The position numbers and the translations under genes were made by a program. Below are positions 31,750-40,099 of a stretch of DNA of 40,677 nucleotides, in pieces. The first letter of the stretch is position 1. Every line of letters starts with the position of its first letter. Under the pieces are notes generated by a model, which saw only the letters and a list, made by a program, of their open reading frames with translations, ran no database searches and was not told the origin of the DNA. Source of the DNA: Mesorhizobium sp. LNHC252B00 (lineage in GTDB: Bacteria; Pseudomonadota; Alphaproteobacteria; Rhizobiales; Rhizobiaceae); contig NZ_AYWO01000021.1 of the NCBI RefSeq assembly GCF_000502955.1, forward strand, positions 20,749-61,425, given 5' to 3'.

Positions 31750-33267
31750 TCATTCCGGAAGACCGGCCTTGCGGAAGCCATCAACGAAATGCTCCTGAAT
31801 GGCGGCGTCGCGAAACGGTTCCGTCATGACCCAGTGGCGGGTCGTAAAATGCGGGTTGCTGATGAGGAACATTTCGACCTCCGCGCGCGCCTCTTCGAAC
31901 CGGCCCAGTTGCGCAAGGCTTGCCGCAAGGAAGCGGCGCGAGCTTGTGCGATAGGTTTCGTCCCGGCGCAGTGTCTCGACAGCGGCTTCGTATTCACGCG
32001 CCGCATATTGCGCCGCGCCGAGCGTCAGATAGTACCAGCTTGCGGGAAACGGGTTCAGCCGAAACGCCTTGCGAATGTGCTCCAGGCCCTCCTGGACCCG
32101 CCCGGCGAGGACCGCGATGTCGGATAGTGTCGCCCAGGCGTCGGCCTCGTTCGGGTCTAGCTCGAATGCTTTGGCGAATTCCGCATCTGCCTCGGCGAAG
32201 CGGCGTTCATAGGCGAGCAGGTTGGCAAGGACCCAGCGGCAGCCGGCATCGTTGGGATCGATCGCCACGGCCTTGCGCGCCAACTCCAAAGCAACACTAC
32301 GGTTGGGCTCGATGGGTTCGCCCCAATGCACCCATCCCATCCAGTGGTTCATGGCAAGCCAGCGATAGGCCTCGGCGTAGTCCGGATCGAGGGATACCGC
32401 ACGCATGAGCATGAGGTGCGCTTCCCGCGCCGTCTGCGGCGAATCATCGATCAGCTTGCGCGCCCGCACGCAGAGATCGTAGGCCTCGAGATTTTGGGGC
32501 CGGTTGCGCGGCAGCGGTGCGCGCAGCCGGCCAAGCAAAGCCTCGACGATCTTGGCCGTGACCTCGTCCTGAACCGCAAAGATATCCTCCAGGCTCCGAT
32601 CGAAGCGTTCCGCCCATAGATGTTCGCCGCTCACCGCATCGACCAACTGGGCGTTGATGCGCACGCGATCCGCGGCGCGTCTTGCGCTGCCTTCCAGCAG
32701 ATAGCGCACGCCAAGATCCCCGGCGATCTCGCGCACGTCCATCGCCTTTCCCTTGTAGGCAAAGGTCGAGTTGCGCGCGATGACGAACAGGCCGGAGATC
32801 CTTGAAAGGTCGGTGATCAGGTCCTCGGTCAACCCATCCGCGAAGGAATCCTGCTCGGGATCGTTGCTGAAATTGACGAAGGGCAGCACGGCTATCGACG
32901 GTTTGTCGGGCAGCGGCAGAGGTTTTCGCTTCGCGCTGCCGAGCTGTTCGACGGCGCCCGTGAAGCGGTAGCCGACGCGCGGAACGGTGGATATCCATTC
33001 GCTGCCATCGGCTGCCGGACCAAGCAACTTGCGCAGTTGTGCGATCTGGACGGTGAGATTGCCTTCCTCGACCGCCGTCCCCGGCCACGCCGCGTCCATC
33101 AACTCGGCTTTGCCCAGGACTTGCCCGGGCCGTCCGACGAGTGCCGCAAGCAGACTTAGCCCGCGGTAGCCAATAGCAACAGGAACATCGTTCCGAAGCA
33201 GCGTACCCGCACCCGGATCAAGCACGAACGGACCAAAGGCAAAACGCGATCCCTGCATAGGGCGCAT
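31750..33267 (-). CDS. Winged-helix transcriptional regulator with TolB-like and TPR domains
   Basis: 505-residue protein. Residues about 8-105 form an OmpR/CadC-type winged helix (RGLSLLAALVGRPGQVLGK, VQIAQLRKLLGP, ISTVPRVGYRF). Residues about 121-240 are the TolB-N-like domain (KPSIAVLPFVNFSNDPEQD, FADGLTEDLITDLSRISGLF, YLLEGSARRAADRVRINAQL) often found with class III adenylate cyclases. The rest is TPR helices. No membrane helix or cyclase domain is present, so it is a cytosolic regulator that may sense a protein or small ligand through the C-terminal part. It is divergent from a DUF1127 gene, a possible target. Confidence 0.87.
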   Translation of the reverse strand: MRPMQGSRFAFGPFVLDPGAGTLLRNDVPVAIGYRGLSLLAALVGRPGQVLGKAELMDAAWPGTAVEEGNLTVQIAQLRKLLGPAADGSEWISTVPRVGYRFTGAVEQLGSAKRKPLPLPDKPSIAVLPFVNFSNDPEQDSFADGLTEDLITDLSRISGLFVIARNSTFAYKGKAMDVREIAGDLGVRYLLEGSARRAADRVRINAQLVDAVSGEHLWAERFDRSLEDIFAVQDEVTAKIVEALLGRLRAPLPRNRPQNLEAYDLCVRARKLIDDSPQTAREAHLMLMRAVSLDPDYAEAYRWLAMNHWMGWVHWGEPIEPNRSVALELARKAVAIDPNDAGCRWVLANLLAYERRFAEADAEFAKAFELDPNEADAWATLSDIAVLAGRVQEGLEHIRKAFRLNPFPASWYYLTLGAAQYAAREYEAAVETLRRDETYRTSSRRFLAASLAQLGRFEEARAEVEMFLISNPHFTTRHWVMTEPFRDAAIQEHFVDGFRKAGLPE

Positions 33268-33394
33268 CTATAGCCGGTTTGGAAGTTTTGAGAACTATTT
33301 GGGAGGGCTTAATTACGGCGCTGTCCGTATCGCGCAGAATTCAACCTCATTTCGATCGAGAACCCCTGAGCCCTCAAATCAGATGGAGGTTGCG

Positions 33395-33649
33395 ATGACC
33401 AATACCCGTGCCTCGGCCCCGCATCGCGCAGCGCGGCTGGGAACGCGCGTGGGGCCGGCGTCGCGCCGGCTCCTGACGACCTTGCGAAGCATTATCACGA
33501 CCCTGCGCGAGCGGAGCTGGCGCGAGCGGATACGCTTTCGCTGGCAACTCAGGCAAATGTCGAACGACAATCCCTATCTTATCGACGATATCGGTCTGAC
33601 GAAACGGGAGGTCGAGGAAGAGATCGCCAAGCCCTTCTGGCGACCATAA
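33395..33649 (+). CDS. DUF1127 family protein, longer form
   Basis: 84-residue basic protein. The C-terminal half holds the DUF1127 core (LRQMSNDNPYLIDDIGLTKR, then EVEEEIAKPFWRP); the N-terminal half is an arginine/threonine-rich extension. GGAGG stands 7 bases before ATG 33395; the longer frame from 33299 lacks such a site. It is transcribed away from the winged-helix/TPR regulator and converges with the CorC gene. Biology of the family is as noted for the copy at 3238-3411: small regulators, some binding RNA. Confidence 0.85.
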   Translation: MTNTRASAPHRAARLGTRVGPASRRLLTTLRSIITTLRERSWRERIRFRWQLRQMSNDNPYLIDDIGLTKREVEEEIAKPFWRP

Positions 33650-33676
33650 AGCGAATGCCGCACATCGTCTTGACCG

Positions 33677-34987
33677 TCAGCGCACCGCCTCGCGCTGAGC
33701 GCCGGGCAGCCGGGTGGCGATCAGCTTGTCGATGCGGCGGCCGTCGAGGTCGACCACCTCGAAGCGCCAGCCCTGCGCATCGACGCATTCGCCAGTCGCC
33801 GGCAGATGGTGCATGTGTGCCAGCACATAGCCGGCCACGGTCTCGTAGTCGCGGTTTTCCGGCAGGTCGATGCCGAGAATGTCGGCCATCTCGTCGGCTT
33901 GCATGTAGCCGGCGAGCAGCCATGAGCCGTCCTCGCGCTTGACGGCATTTTCCTCGTCGCCGGCATCGGTGTCCGCCCGGAACACGCCGGTGATGGCTTC
34001 GAGGATGTCGGCCGGGGTGACGATGCCTTCGAAATGGCCGTATTCGTCATGTACCAGCGCCATCGGCACGTCGGATTCCTTGAGCTTCTGCAGCACATCC
34101 AGCGCGTCGGCCTGGTCATAGACGATGGGTGCGGCTTGCACATGCCTGCGCGGATCGAGCACGAGGCCGGCAAGCAGCGCCGCCAGCACGTCTCGCGTCT
34201 GGACGACGCCGACCATGACATCGACGCCACCGTCGCCGGCGGGCAGGCGCGAATGCTGGGTTTCCATCAAAAGCTTGCGGATGGACGCCTCGTCGGATTG
34301 CAAATTGATCCAGTCGACCTCGGTGCGAGGCGTCATCACCGCGCGCACGGCGCGGTCGCCAAGCCGCATGACGCCGGCGATCATGCGCCGCTCGTCGGAT
34401 TCAATGGTGCCGTGATGCTCGGCCTCGGCAACCAGCATCTTGATCTCCTCGTCGGTGACCTTCTCCTCGCTTTCGCCGCGCTGGCCGAGCAGCCACAAGA
34501 TGGCGCGGCCGGAAAAATCGAGCAGGAAAACCAGCGGTGCCGAGACAGTGGCGAGGATGGTCATGGCGGGCGCCGCTCTTGCGGCCACCCGTTCAGGGTC
34601 ACGCAACGCGATCTGCTTGGGAACCAACTCGCCGACGATCAGAGAGAAATAGGTGATGATGGCGACGACGATGCCGACGCCGAGCGGATCGGCAACGGCC
34701 TCACGTATGCCGGTCGTGGCCAGGAACTGCGCCAGCCGCTCGCCAAGCGTGGCGCCGGAAAAGGCGCCGGAGAGGACGCCGACCAGGGTGATGCCGATCT
34801 GCACCGAGGACAGGAACTTGCCGGGATTCGAGCCAAGCTCGAGAGCGCGGCCGGCGCCATTGATGCCGCGGTCGATCATCGCTTTCAGCCGAGCAGGCCG
34901 CGACGAGACGATGGCAAGTTCTGACATCGACAAAAGGCCGTTTACGCAGATGAGGACGAACACGGTAGCGATTTCGACGTATAGCAT
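33677..34987 (-). CDS. CNNM/CBS/CorC-domain membrane protein (HlyC/CorC family)
   Basis: 436-residue inner-membrane protein. The CNNM (DUF21) domain with about three or four helices covers 1-190 and has the motifs LLSMSELAIVSSRPARL, LSSVQIGITLVGVLSGAFSG and LIVGELVPKQIAL. Two CBS domains follow (about 205-330, with RAVMTPRTEVDWI and MALVHDEYGHFEGIVTPADI), then the CorC_HlyC domain (about 345-430). Family members are linked to magnesium or cobalt efflux; older hemolysin names are misleading. No transport partner is encoded nearby. Confidence 0.92.
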   Translation of the reverse strand: MLYVEIATVFVLICVNGLLSMSELAIVSSRPARLKAMIDRGINGAGRALELGSNPGKFLSSVQIGITLVGVLSGAFSGATLGERLAQFLATTGIREAVADPLGVGIVVAIITYFSLIVGELVPKQIALRDPERVAARAAPAMTILATVSAPLVFLLDFSGRAILWLLGQRGESEEKVTDEEIKMLVAEAEHHGTIESDERRMIAGVMRLGDRAVRAVMTPRTEVDWINLQSDEASIRKLLMETQHSRLPAGDGGVDVMVGVVQTRDVLAALLAGLVLDPRRHVQAAPIVYDQADALDVLQKLKESDVPMALVHDEYGHFEGIVTPADILEAITGVFRADTDAGDEENAVKREDGSWLLAGYMQADEMADILGIDLPENRDYETVAGYVLAHMHHLPATGECVDAQGWRFEVVDLDGRRIDKLIATRLPGAQREAVR

Positions 34988-35062
34988 GACCGGTCAATAG
35001 CATTGCGGCGCGGTGTTCGAAAATAGTCCGGCGTGGTTTTTGCGGAATGACCGGTATTTCGG

Positions 35063-35295
35063 TCAGGCGTCGGCCCCTCGCACCCAGCCAAAACGCAGGC
35101 AGTCATGATGGACATAGACCAAGGTCGTCCGTTCGAACCAGAAGCCCGGGCGGGTTTTCAGGACCTGATCGATGTGATGGAGCAGCGCCTCGGCTTCCGA
35201 GATATGCACCGTGGGCTCGATGTATGTGCCTTCCTGTTCGAATGAGGCGAACAACAGCGACGCTCTTTAGGCGCCGGATCGAACCAGGCCGCGCG
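35063..35295 (-). pseudogene. Truncated, frameshifted NTF2/SnoaL-like gene remnant
   Basis: A 63-codon frame ending at 35063 (FASFEQEGTYIEPTVHISEA, LLHHIDQVLKTRPGFWFERT, VHHDCLRFGWVRGADA) has the look of the middle of an NTF2-like (SnoaL) protein. Just upstream, another frame reads DRAAWFDPAPKERR, the expected preceding helix, and one missing base near 35252-35262 would join them. The N-terminus is lost against the stop of the LssY-like gene and the C-terminal strands are absent, since the frame stops after GADA. With a TTG start at 35254 it might still be translated as a small protein, but a gene relic is more likely. Confidence 0.6.
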
Positions 35296-35297
35296 AT

Positions 35298-35999
35298 CTA
35301 CTGTTTGAGTATGCCGACGATCGCCTCGCCATCCGTGAAATAGGGATCGCCGCCGCCATTGCGTCCGGTGGTTGTCGCGCCGATGCCAGATATGTCACTG
35401 GTCGAGACCAGTGTGCCGGCGGTGGCCAGGTCGCGCATCAGGAAATCGCGCTCGGCATCGATGTCGGAGCCGATATGGTGGGTGACGGCGCCGGTATCGC
35501 GGCTGAGGCCAACGCCGCGATCGAAGCTGGCCGATCCCAGCCACAGCGGCCGGCCATCATCGCCTGCAGCATCGGTCTGCCAGAAGCGGACATGATGCCG
35601 GCGATCGGCGCTGCCGCCAACCGGCTTTTCGAAGGCGAGATCCTGGGCGCGGCCGTCGAACAGCAGCCGGCTGACCGGCGCATCGGGGTAGGGGTGGTCG
35701 AACAAAACGCTCTCGCCGATCTCGATTGCAGTCTTCAGGGTCACGGCGTCAGCGGTGTCCCAACCGGCGACGGCGAAGGCATGGGCCACCTCCTTCCGCG
35801 TGCCGACAAGGCCGACATTGATCGGGTCGCCAAGAATACCTTGCGGAGTGTGCGTCACCATCTCGAAACGCTGGGTGCGAAAGCCGCGATCGCGGAACGT
35901 CCAGAACTCGGGCACCGCGAAATAGGCGAGCGCCAGGTAGCCGGCCAGCAAGGCCACCATCCAGATCGTGATGCGTCGCCGAAGACTTCGTTGGCTCAT
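35298..35999 (-). CDS. LssY C-terminal-domain protein, membrane-anchored
   Basis: 233 residues with one N-terminal helix (IWMVALLAGYLALAYFAVP, about 12-30) and a periplasmic domain matching LssY_C: DPINVGLVGTRKEVAHAF, AGWDTADAVTLKTAIEI, PYPDAPVSRLLFDGRAQDLA and FEKPVGGSADRRHHVRFW. LssY was named from Legionella secretion-linked loci, but the stand-alone domain has no known function. It lies directly upstream of the NTF2-like remnant and 72 bases from the extensin gene that follows upstream. Confidence 0.85.
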   Translation of the reverse strand: MSQRSLRRRITIWMVALLAGYLALAYFAVPEFWTFRDRGFRTQRFEMVTHTPQGILGDPINVGLVGTRKEVAHAFAVAGWDTADAVTLKTAIEIGESVLFDHPYPDAPVSRLLFDGRAQDLAFEKPVGGSADRRHHVRFWQTDAAGDDGRPLWLGSASFDRGVGLSRDTGAVTHHIGSDIDAERDFLMRDLATAGTLVSTSDISGIGATTTGRNGGGDPYFTDGEAIVGILKQ

Positions 36000-36071
36000 G
36001 AAGGAGGCTCAAACGTCCGGCATCACATTAGGCGGTGCGTGGCACTCCCGCAAAGGATACCCGGCATCGAT

Positions 36072-36875
36072 CTACCGGCAGGCGCGATAACCGTTCTTGC
36101 GGTTCTTGATGTCGAAATGAAAATGGTTGCGGTGGTCGTAATTGTAGCCGGGGCCGAGCACGGTGGTGAAGTACTGGCAGCCGTCGGCGCGCACATTGTT
36201 CAGGAAGCCGCGGGTGCGGAAGGCAAACAGGCCGGGCTTGCGCACGTCGATGTCGTCGCCGTTGTTGAGCTCGATGCTCATGACGTCGAGCGCGTTGGCC
36301 TTGCCATGTTCCGACAACACGCCTTCACCCGCGATGTTGCGGCAGGAATAGCTGGAGCCCTGGTGGATGGTCTTGACGCCCGAGAAATAGCGCCATCGGG
36401 CGGAGGGGACGAGCTCATTCTTTGTCCAGCCGGCAAAGGTGGCGGCCATGTCGCAGGTCAGCGTCGCGGCTGGCTTCATCTGGATGTTGCCGATGGCCGA
36501 GACCTTTACGGGATAGTCGATGCCGCACTGGCCTTCATGGATCGGCGCCAGGTCGGTGAAGGCGACGTCGAGGCGCTTCAATTGCTGGCGGCAGTCGGTT
36601 TCACTGGCCGGCATCTGCTCGACCGGCGACATCGGCTCGTCCATGCGCGGATAAGCGGCCTGCGTCATATAGGGATTGGAGGGAACGAGCTTCTGCAGGC
36701 CGGTGTATTGCGGCACGGTTGAAGTCTGGGAGCCGACGTCGACAGCCGGTTCAAGCGATAGCACGCTGCCGGTATTGCAGGCGGAAACCGCCACAAGGGC
36801 AAGGCCGGCGGCCAGCCTGCCGGCTGCCGCGCACATGCGTCTCGACTGCCGTACGGCGGCAAATATCCCGGCCAT
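36072..36875 (-). CDS. Extensin-like lipoprotein
   Basis: 267 residues of the bacterial extensin-like C-terminal family, which has a zinc-peptidase (M15/LAS-like) arrangement. The signal LAAGLALVAVSAC gives a lipobox with C33, so it should be a lipoprotein. The family domain (about 92-267) has DCRQQLKRLDVAFTDL, LSEHGKANALDVM (H190, D197) and DHRNHFHFDI (H248, H251, H253), the likely metal and catalytic residues, and four or more cysteines that could form disulfides. A role in peptidoglycan trimming is inferred from fold. A second family member follows immediately upstream, 115 bases away. Confidence 0.87.
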   Translation of the reverse strand: MAGIFAAVRQSRRMCAAAGRLAAGLALVAVSACNTGSVLSLEPAVDVGSQTSTVPQYTGLQKLVPSNPYMTQAAYPRMDEPMSPVEQMPASETDCRQQLKRLDVAFTDLAPIHEGQCGIDYPVKVSAIGNIQMKPAATLTCDMAATFAGWTKNELVPSARWRYFSGVKTIHQGSSYSCRNIAGEGVLSEHGKANALDVMSIELNNGDDIDVRKPGLFAFRTRGFLNNVRADGCQYFTTVLGPGYNYDHRNHFHFDIKNRKNGYRACR

Positions 36876-36990
36876 CAGCGGAATCCCTGTCCCAGATGTC
36901 CGGCATTTTAACGATCAAGGGTAAAGGAAAACTCAGCGCTCGCGTTCATGCCTGCGGCCGAATTGGGGCACGCGGTCCGGCCAACCATGC

Positions 36991-38193
36991 TCACTGACAG
37001 AATGTTCCGCCATGCTGTCTAGGCTCGAGATCGAGATGGAAATGCAAGGAATGATCGGCATCGCTGCCCGGTCCGAGCACGGTCTTGAACGGTCCGCAGG
37101 CCGCCTGACGCACGGTGTCGAGAAATTTGGCGTCCTTCTCGGGTGGCGCAGGACCGACTTCGATCTTCTTGCCATCCGACAGCGTGAAGCTGGCGATATC
37201 GAGCGCGTTGCCGAAGGCATGCTCGGACAATTTTTGTGTGCCGTTGCGTGGCCGGCAGACAAAGGCCGATGCCTGGCCGATCGATTTCAGGTCGGCACCG
37301 AATTCGGCTTTCGCGGCCGGCTGGATCACATCGGCGGCAAAACGGGCAGCCGCCTCGGCCATCTTGCAGTTCAGTTCGGGGTTGGGGCCGATGTCGACGG
37401 ACTTTCCAAGCGTCTTCAGCACGATCGGATACGGAATCGAGCAGCCGATTTCGGGATTGCTTTCCGCCTTGCGCTCCTCGAATTCGACGCCAAGCGTCTT
37501 CAGCCGATCGCGGCAGGCGACTTCCTCGGCGGGCATCTTGGCGTCGGGCAGATCGGCCGAGCGAGGGTCGGGCAGCATCTTCTTGTCGCCTGCATCGGCC
37601 GGCTTTTGCGGCGGCTGCGGGGCGACGGTTGGGGGCTCAACATCGGGCGCTTTTTCGGTGTCAGGTTTCTGTGTCGGCGTCGGCGCAATGGCTGGCAGCT
37701 CCGGCTCGCCTACCGTATCGATTGACGGCTCTGTGGCCGACGGCTCGGGGCGTGCCTGCTTTTTCTGATGGGATTGTTCTTCATTGAACCGGTCGGATGC
37801 TCCGGTGGTCTCCGGCCCTTCCGTCTTTTGCTTTTCCGGCGCCTCAGTGTCCGCCGGGCGTGGTTCGGGCACCGGAACGGGACTGGGCAATGGACTACCG
37901 GGCCCGGGCAGCACCGGAACATCGGCAGGCGAGGGCCGCGGAGCCTGAGTCTCCTGTTGTGTCTGGTTCGGTGTGTGGTGCCGGTGGCGCCGCGGTTTCA
38001 GGCGCAGTCCGCCCCGCGGCTTCAAGGGCTGATCGACCCGCTGTGTCAGCGGCTGGTCCACCCGCGGCGTCAGCGGCTTGGCAGGTCGATGGCGATGCCG
38101 GGCGTCTGCCGACACCACCGGCAAGGCCGTGATGGCCATGATCAACGCAATTTTGCATGTTCGGGAAAAGACAGGCGACCCCATCACCATCAA
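36991..38193 (-). CDS. Extensin-like exported protein with proline-rich stalk
   Basis: 400 residues. A signal peptide (about 1-31, cleaved near VVSADA) is followed by a basic segment with near-repeats VDQPLTQR and VDQPLKPR (45-60), a long proline-rich stalk (about 80-225) and an extensin-like domain (227-400) containing CRDRLKTLGVEFEE, LSEHAFGNALDIASF (H325, D332) and DHSLHFHLDL (H381, H384, H386). Its domain is paralogous to that of the neighbouring lipoprotein, but it is tethered by a stalk instead of a lipid, suggesting two forms of one envelope activity. The start could be any of three close methionines (residues 1, 2 or 4). Confidence 0.86.
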   Translation of the reverse strand: MMVMGSPVFSRTCKIALIMAITALPVVSADARHRHRPAKPLTPRVDQPLTQRVDQPLKPRGGLRLKPRRHRHHTPNQTQQETQAPRPSPADVPVLPGPGSPLPSPVPVPEPRPADTEAPEKQKTEGPETTGASDRFNEEQSHQKKQARPEPSATEPSIDTVGEPELPAIAPTPTQKPDTEKAPDVEPPTVAPQPPQKPADAGDKKMLPDPRSADLPDAKMPAEEVACRDRLKTLGVEFEERKAESNPEIGCSIPYPIVLKTLGKSVDIGPNPELNCKMAEAAARFAADVIQPAAKAEFGADLKSIGQASAFVCRPRNGTQKLSEHAFGNALDIASFTLSDGKKIEVGPAPPEKDAKFLDTVRQAACGPFKTVLGPGSDADHSLHFHLDLEPRQHGGTFCQ

Positions 38194-38247
38194 CGGCGCC
38201 GACGCAAGGAGGTTGCTTGCGCCGCATCACGAACGGTAACCGCCTCG

Positions 38248-38673
38248 TTACGCGCCGATCGCTTCCAGCCCTTCCTCCAGCCAGTCGGCGAGAAGCGGCA
38301 TACCAAGCAGGTATTTTGCGGTGCGCTTGTTGGCGCGCTCTCGCGCCGTGGCAAGCGCGTCCGCCCATTCCGTGGCGTCGTAGTCGCCGCGACCGACCCA
38401 GGCCAGCGCAATCAGTTCGGCGGCTTCATCGACATTGAGGTCGTTGATCAGCTCGCGCAGCTCTTCCTCGGTGAGATCTTCGGAGCTTTCCTCGGCAAGG
38501 CCGTCATGATGATGGCTGGCATGGGACTCGCCGTCGAGTTCGACCTCGTGTTCGGCGCCATCGGCATAGTCTTCATTGACGGCGGCACTCAGCGCCTTGG
38601 CTTTGAGAATGAACAGGCGCACGGTGTCGGGGCCGATCGAAAGCTCCCAGTCCTTTTCAAGCCGCCGCTGCAC
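38248..38673 (-). CDS. DUF3775 family protein
   Basis: 141-residue acidic cytosolic protein matching DUF3775: ELSIGPDTVRLFILKAKALS near the start, then EEELRELINDLNVDEAAELI, ALAWVGRGDYDATEWADAL and YLLGMPLLADWLEEGLEAIG. The family is restricted mainly to alphaproteobacteria and has no known function. A histidine/acidic linker (ESHASHHHDG) lies near 50-58. GTG at 38673 has GGGAGA upstream at acceptable spacing. It lies 54 bases upstream of the stalked extensin gene on the same strand. Confidence 0.87.
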   Translation of the reverse strand: MQRRLEKDWELSIGPDTVRLFILKAKALSAAVNEDYADGAEHEVELDGESHASHHHDGLAEESSEDLTEEELRELINDLNVDEAAELIALAWVGRGDYDATEWADALATARERANKRTAKYLLGMPLLADWLEEGLEAIGA

Positions 38674-38819
38674 GAGCAGTCTCCCAGTGCCGAAATCCTG
38701 GCTGATGATAGCGGATTTGCGGCATCCGTCACCTGATGTTCTGCGGCACGCATTTTTCCGGGATGAAATGCGAACCGTCCGGCGTTAGTGTTGCATTCTC
38801 ACCCCTCCAGGAGGCTTCG

Positions 38820-39353
38820 ATGCATAAAAGAATGCTGATCCAGGCTGCGACTGCCCTTGTCGCGCTGCAGTTCCTTGCCGTTCCCGCGTTTGCTGCCGGC
38901 AGCGGTGGCGACACTAATACGACCACCCAATGCAAGAAGGGCATGGTCTGGGACAAGCAGAAGAAGAAGTGCGTCGCGCCCCAGGAAGGCATGCTGGACG
39001 ACGACAGCATCTACTATGCCGGGCACGACCTGGCGATGGCCGGGCGTTATGATGAGGCGATTGCCGTGCTCAGCCTCGCGGCCAACAAGCAGGATCCGCG
39101 CATCCTCAACTATCTCGGCTATTCGCACCGCCACTCCGGCCGCGTCACCGTCGGCCTCGGCTATTACGAGGAAGCGCTGCGCATCGATCCCAACTATACG
39201 CTGGTGCGCGAATATCTCGGCGAAGCGCATCTGCAGATCGGCGATCTGGCCGGCGCCCAGCAGCAGCTGATGGAAATCGAGAAGCGGACCGGCAAAGGTT
39301 CGCGCGAATACGGCATGCTGGCCGAGCAGATCGACCATTTCATGAGGAGTTGA
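38820..39353 (+). CDS. Exported TPR-repeat protein
   Basis: 177 residues. A signal peptide ([20 protein letters not shown], then VPAFA-A) leads into a short cysteine-bearing segment ([15 protein letters not shown], residues 42-56, probably disulfide-linked) and about three TPR units ([58 protein letters not shown]). Such small periplasmic TPR proteins usually scaffold others. GGAGG stands 6 bases before the ATG at 38820; the longer frame from 38736 would block the signal. It is monocistronic, ending in a strong terminator. Confidence 0.87.
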   Translation: MHKRMLIQAATALVALQFLAVPAFAAGSGGDTNTTTQCKKGMVWDKQKKKCVAPQEGMLDDDSIYYAGHDLAMAGRYDEAIAVLSLAANKQDPRILNYLGYSHRHSGRVTVGLGYYEEALRIDPNYTLVREYLGEAHLQIGDLAGAQQQLMEIEKRTGKGSREYGMLAEQIDHFMRS

Positions 39354-39377
39354 GACGGCCTCAAGGGCTCTTCGAAG

Positions 39378-39405
39378 CGACCGCGAGCAATCGCGGTCGT
39401 TTTTT
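39378..39405 (+). terminator. Rho-independent terminator of the TPR gene
   Basis: CGACCGCGA-GCAA-TCGCGGTCG followed by six T: nine paired bases, a four-base loop and a clear T-run, 24 bases after the stop. A textbook intrinsic terminator. Confidence 0.93.
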
Positions 39406-39479
39406 GTGGCCCTCACTCCCGCTGGCCGCCCCCCGACTGATGAAAGCGGGGATGATTTTTGCAAAACCAATTTTTGGGC

Positions 39480-39507
39480 GTGAAAAACGCGCGAATATTG
39501 CTATATT
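39480..39507 (+). promoter_or_regulatory. Candidate greA promoter
   Basis: GTGAAA (39480-39485), 16 bases, then TATATT (39502-39507) in a locally A/T-rich stretch. The -35 is weak; the -10 is good. Transcription would start near 39515, leaving a leader of about 110 bases before greA. Confidence 0.4.
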
Positions 39508-39525
39508 CAAGGAAATTGCGGTGAC

Positions 39526-39566
39526 ACGGTTCCGTTGGCTCGAGGCTGCCGGACCGTTTTCTTTTT
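39526..39566 (+). terminator. Terminator-like hairpin in the greA leader (possible attenuator)
   Basis: ACGGTTCCG (39526-39534) can pair with CGGACCGT (39550-39557), leaving one bulged T and a 15-base loop, and is followed by TTTTCTTTTT (39557-39566). It lies 60 bases before the greA start codon and downstream of the candidate promoter. An alternative pairing of GCTGCC (39545-39550) with GGCAGC (39604-39609), next to the ribosome site, overlaps the stem by one base. E. coli greA makes short terminated leader RNAs (GraL) from a similar place. Confidence 0.5.
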
Positions 39567-39625
39567 GTACTCATCGACGAGGCTTCCCCCGAAACGCGGG
39601 GGTGGCAGCAGGAAAGGCAGGCATT

Positions 39626-40099
39626 ATGAACAAGGTCCCGATGACAGGCGAGGGTTTCGCGTCATTGAAGGAAGAACTGCGCTGGCGCCAGCAGGAAGAG
39701 CGGCCGCGCATCATCGAGGCGATCTCCGAAGCGCGCTCGCATGGCGACCTGTCCGAGAATGCCGAATATCATGCCGCCAAAGAGGCGCAGAGCCTCAATG
39801 AGGGCCGTGTCAACGAGCTTGAAGATTATATCGCGCGCGCCGAGGTGATCGACGTGAGCAAGCTCAGCGGCGACAAGATCAAGTTCGGCGCCACCGTGGT
39901 GCTGGTCGACGAGGATACCGAGGAAAAGAAGACCTATCGGATCGTCGGCGACCAGGAAGCGGATGTGAAGTCCGGGCGTATCTCGATCTCGTCGCCGATC
40001 GCCCGCGCGCTGATCGGCAAGGAAGTCGGCGACGCTATCGAGGTCAACGCGCCTGGCGGTGCCAGGGGCTATGAGATCGTCCAGGTGCAGTTCATCTAG
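39626..40099 (+). CDS. greA: Transcription elongation factor GreA
   Basis: 157-residue cleavage factor that rescues backtracked RNA polymerase. The N-terminal coiled coil begins [17 protein letters not shown]; the conserved tip [20 protein letters not shown] carries the acidic D/E pair needed for cleavage (the D of GDLSENAEY and the following E). The C-terminal FKBP-like domain has [40 protein letters not shown] and ends [12 protein letters not shown] at 39626 is at the normal family start; the longer frame from 39350 passes through the upstream terminator. It is bounded downstream by a long palindrome. Confidence 0.97.
   Translation: MNKVPMTGEGFASLKEELRWRQQEERPRIIEAISEARSHGDLSENAEYHAAKEAQSLNEGRVNELEDYIARAEVIDVSKLSGDKIKFGATVVLVDEDTEEKKTYRIVGDQEADVKSGRISISSPIARALIGKEVGDAIEVNAPGGARGYEIVQVQFI

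Noticed and set aside
38036..38080. Short tandem repeat in the stalked extensin gene as a CRISPR-like array
   Set aside because: The repeats are near-identical coding units of a basic linker (VDQPL), too few and without spacers.
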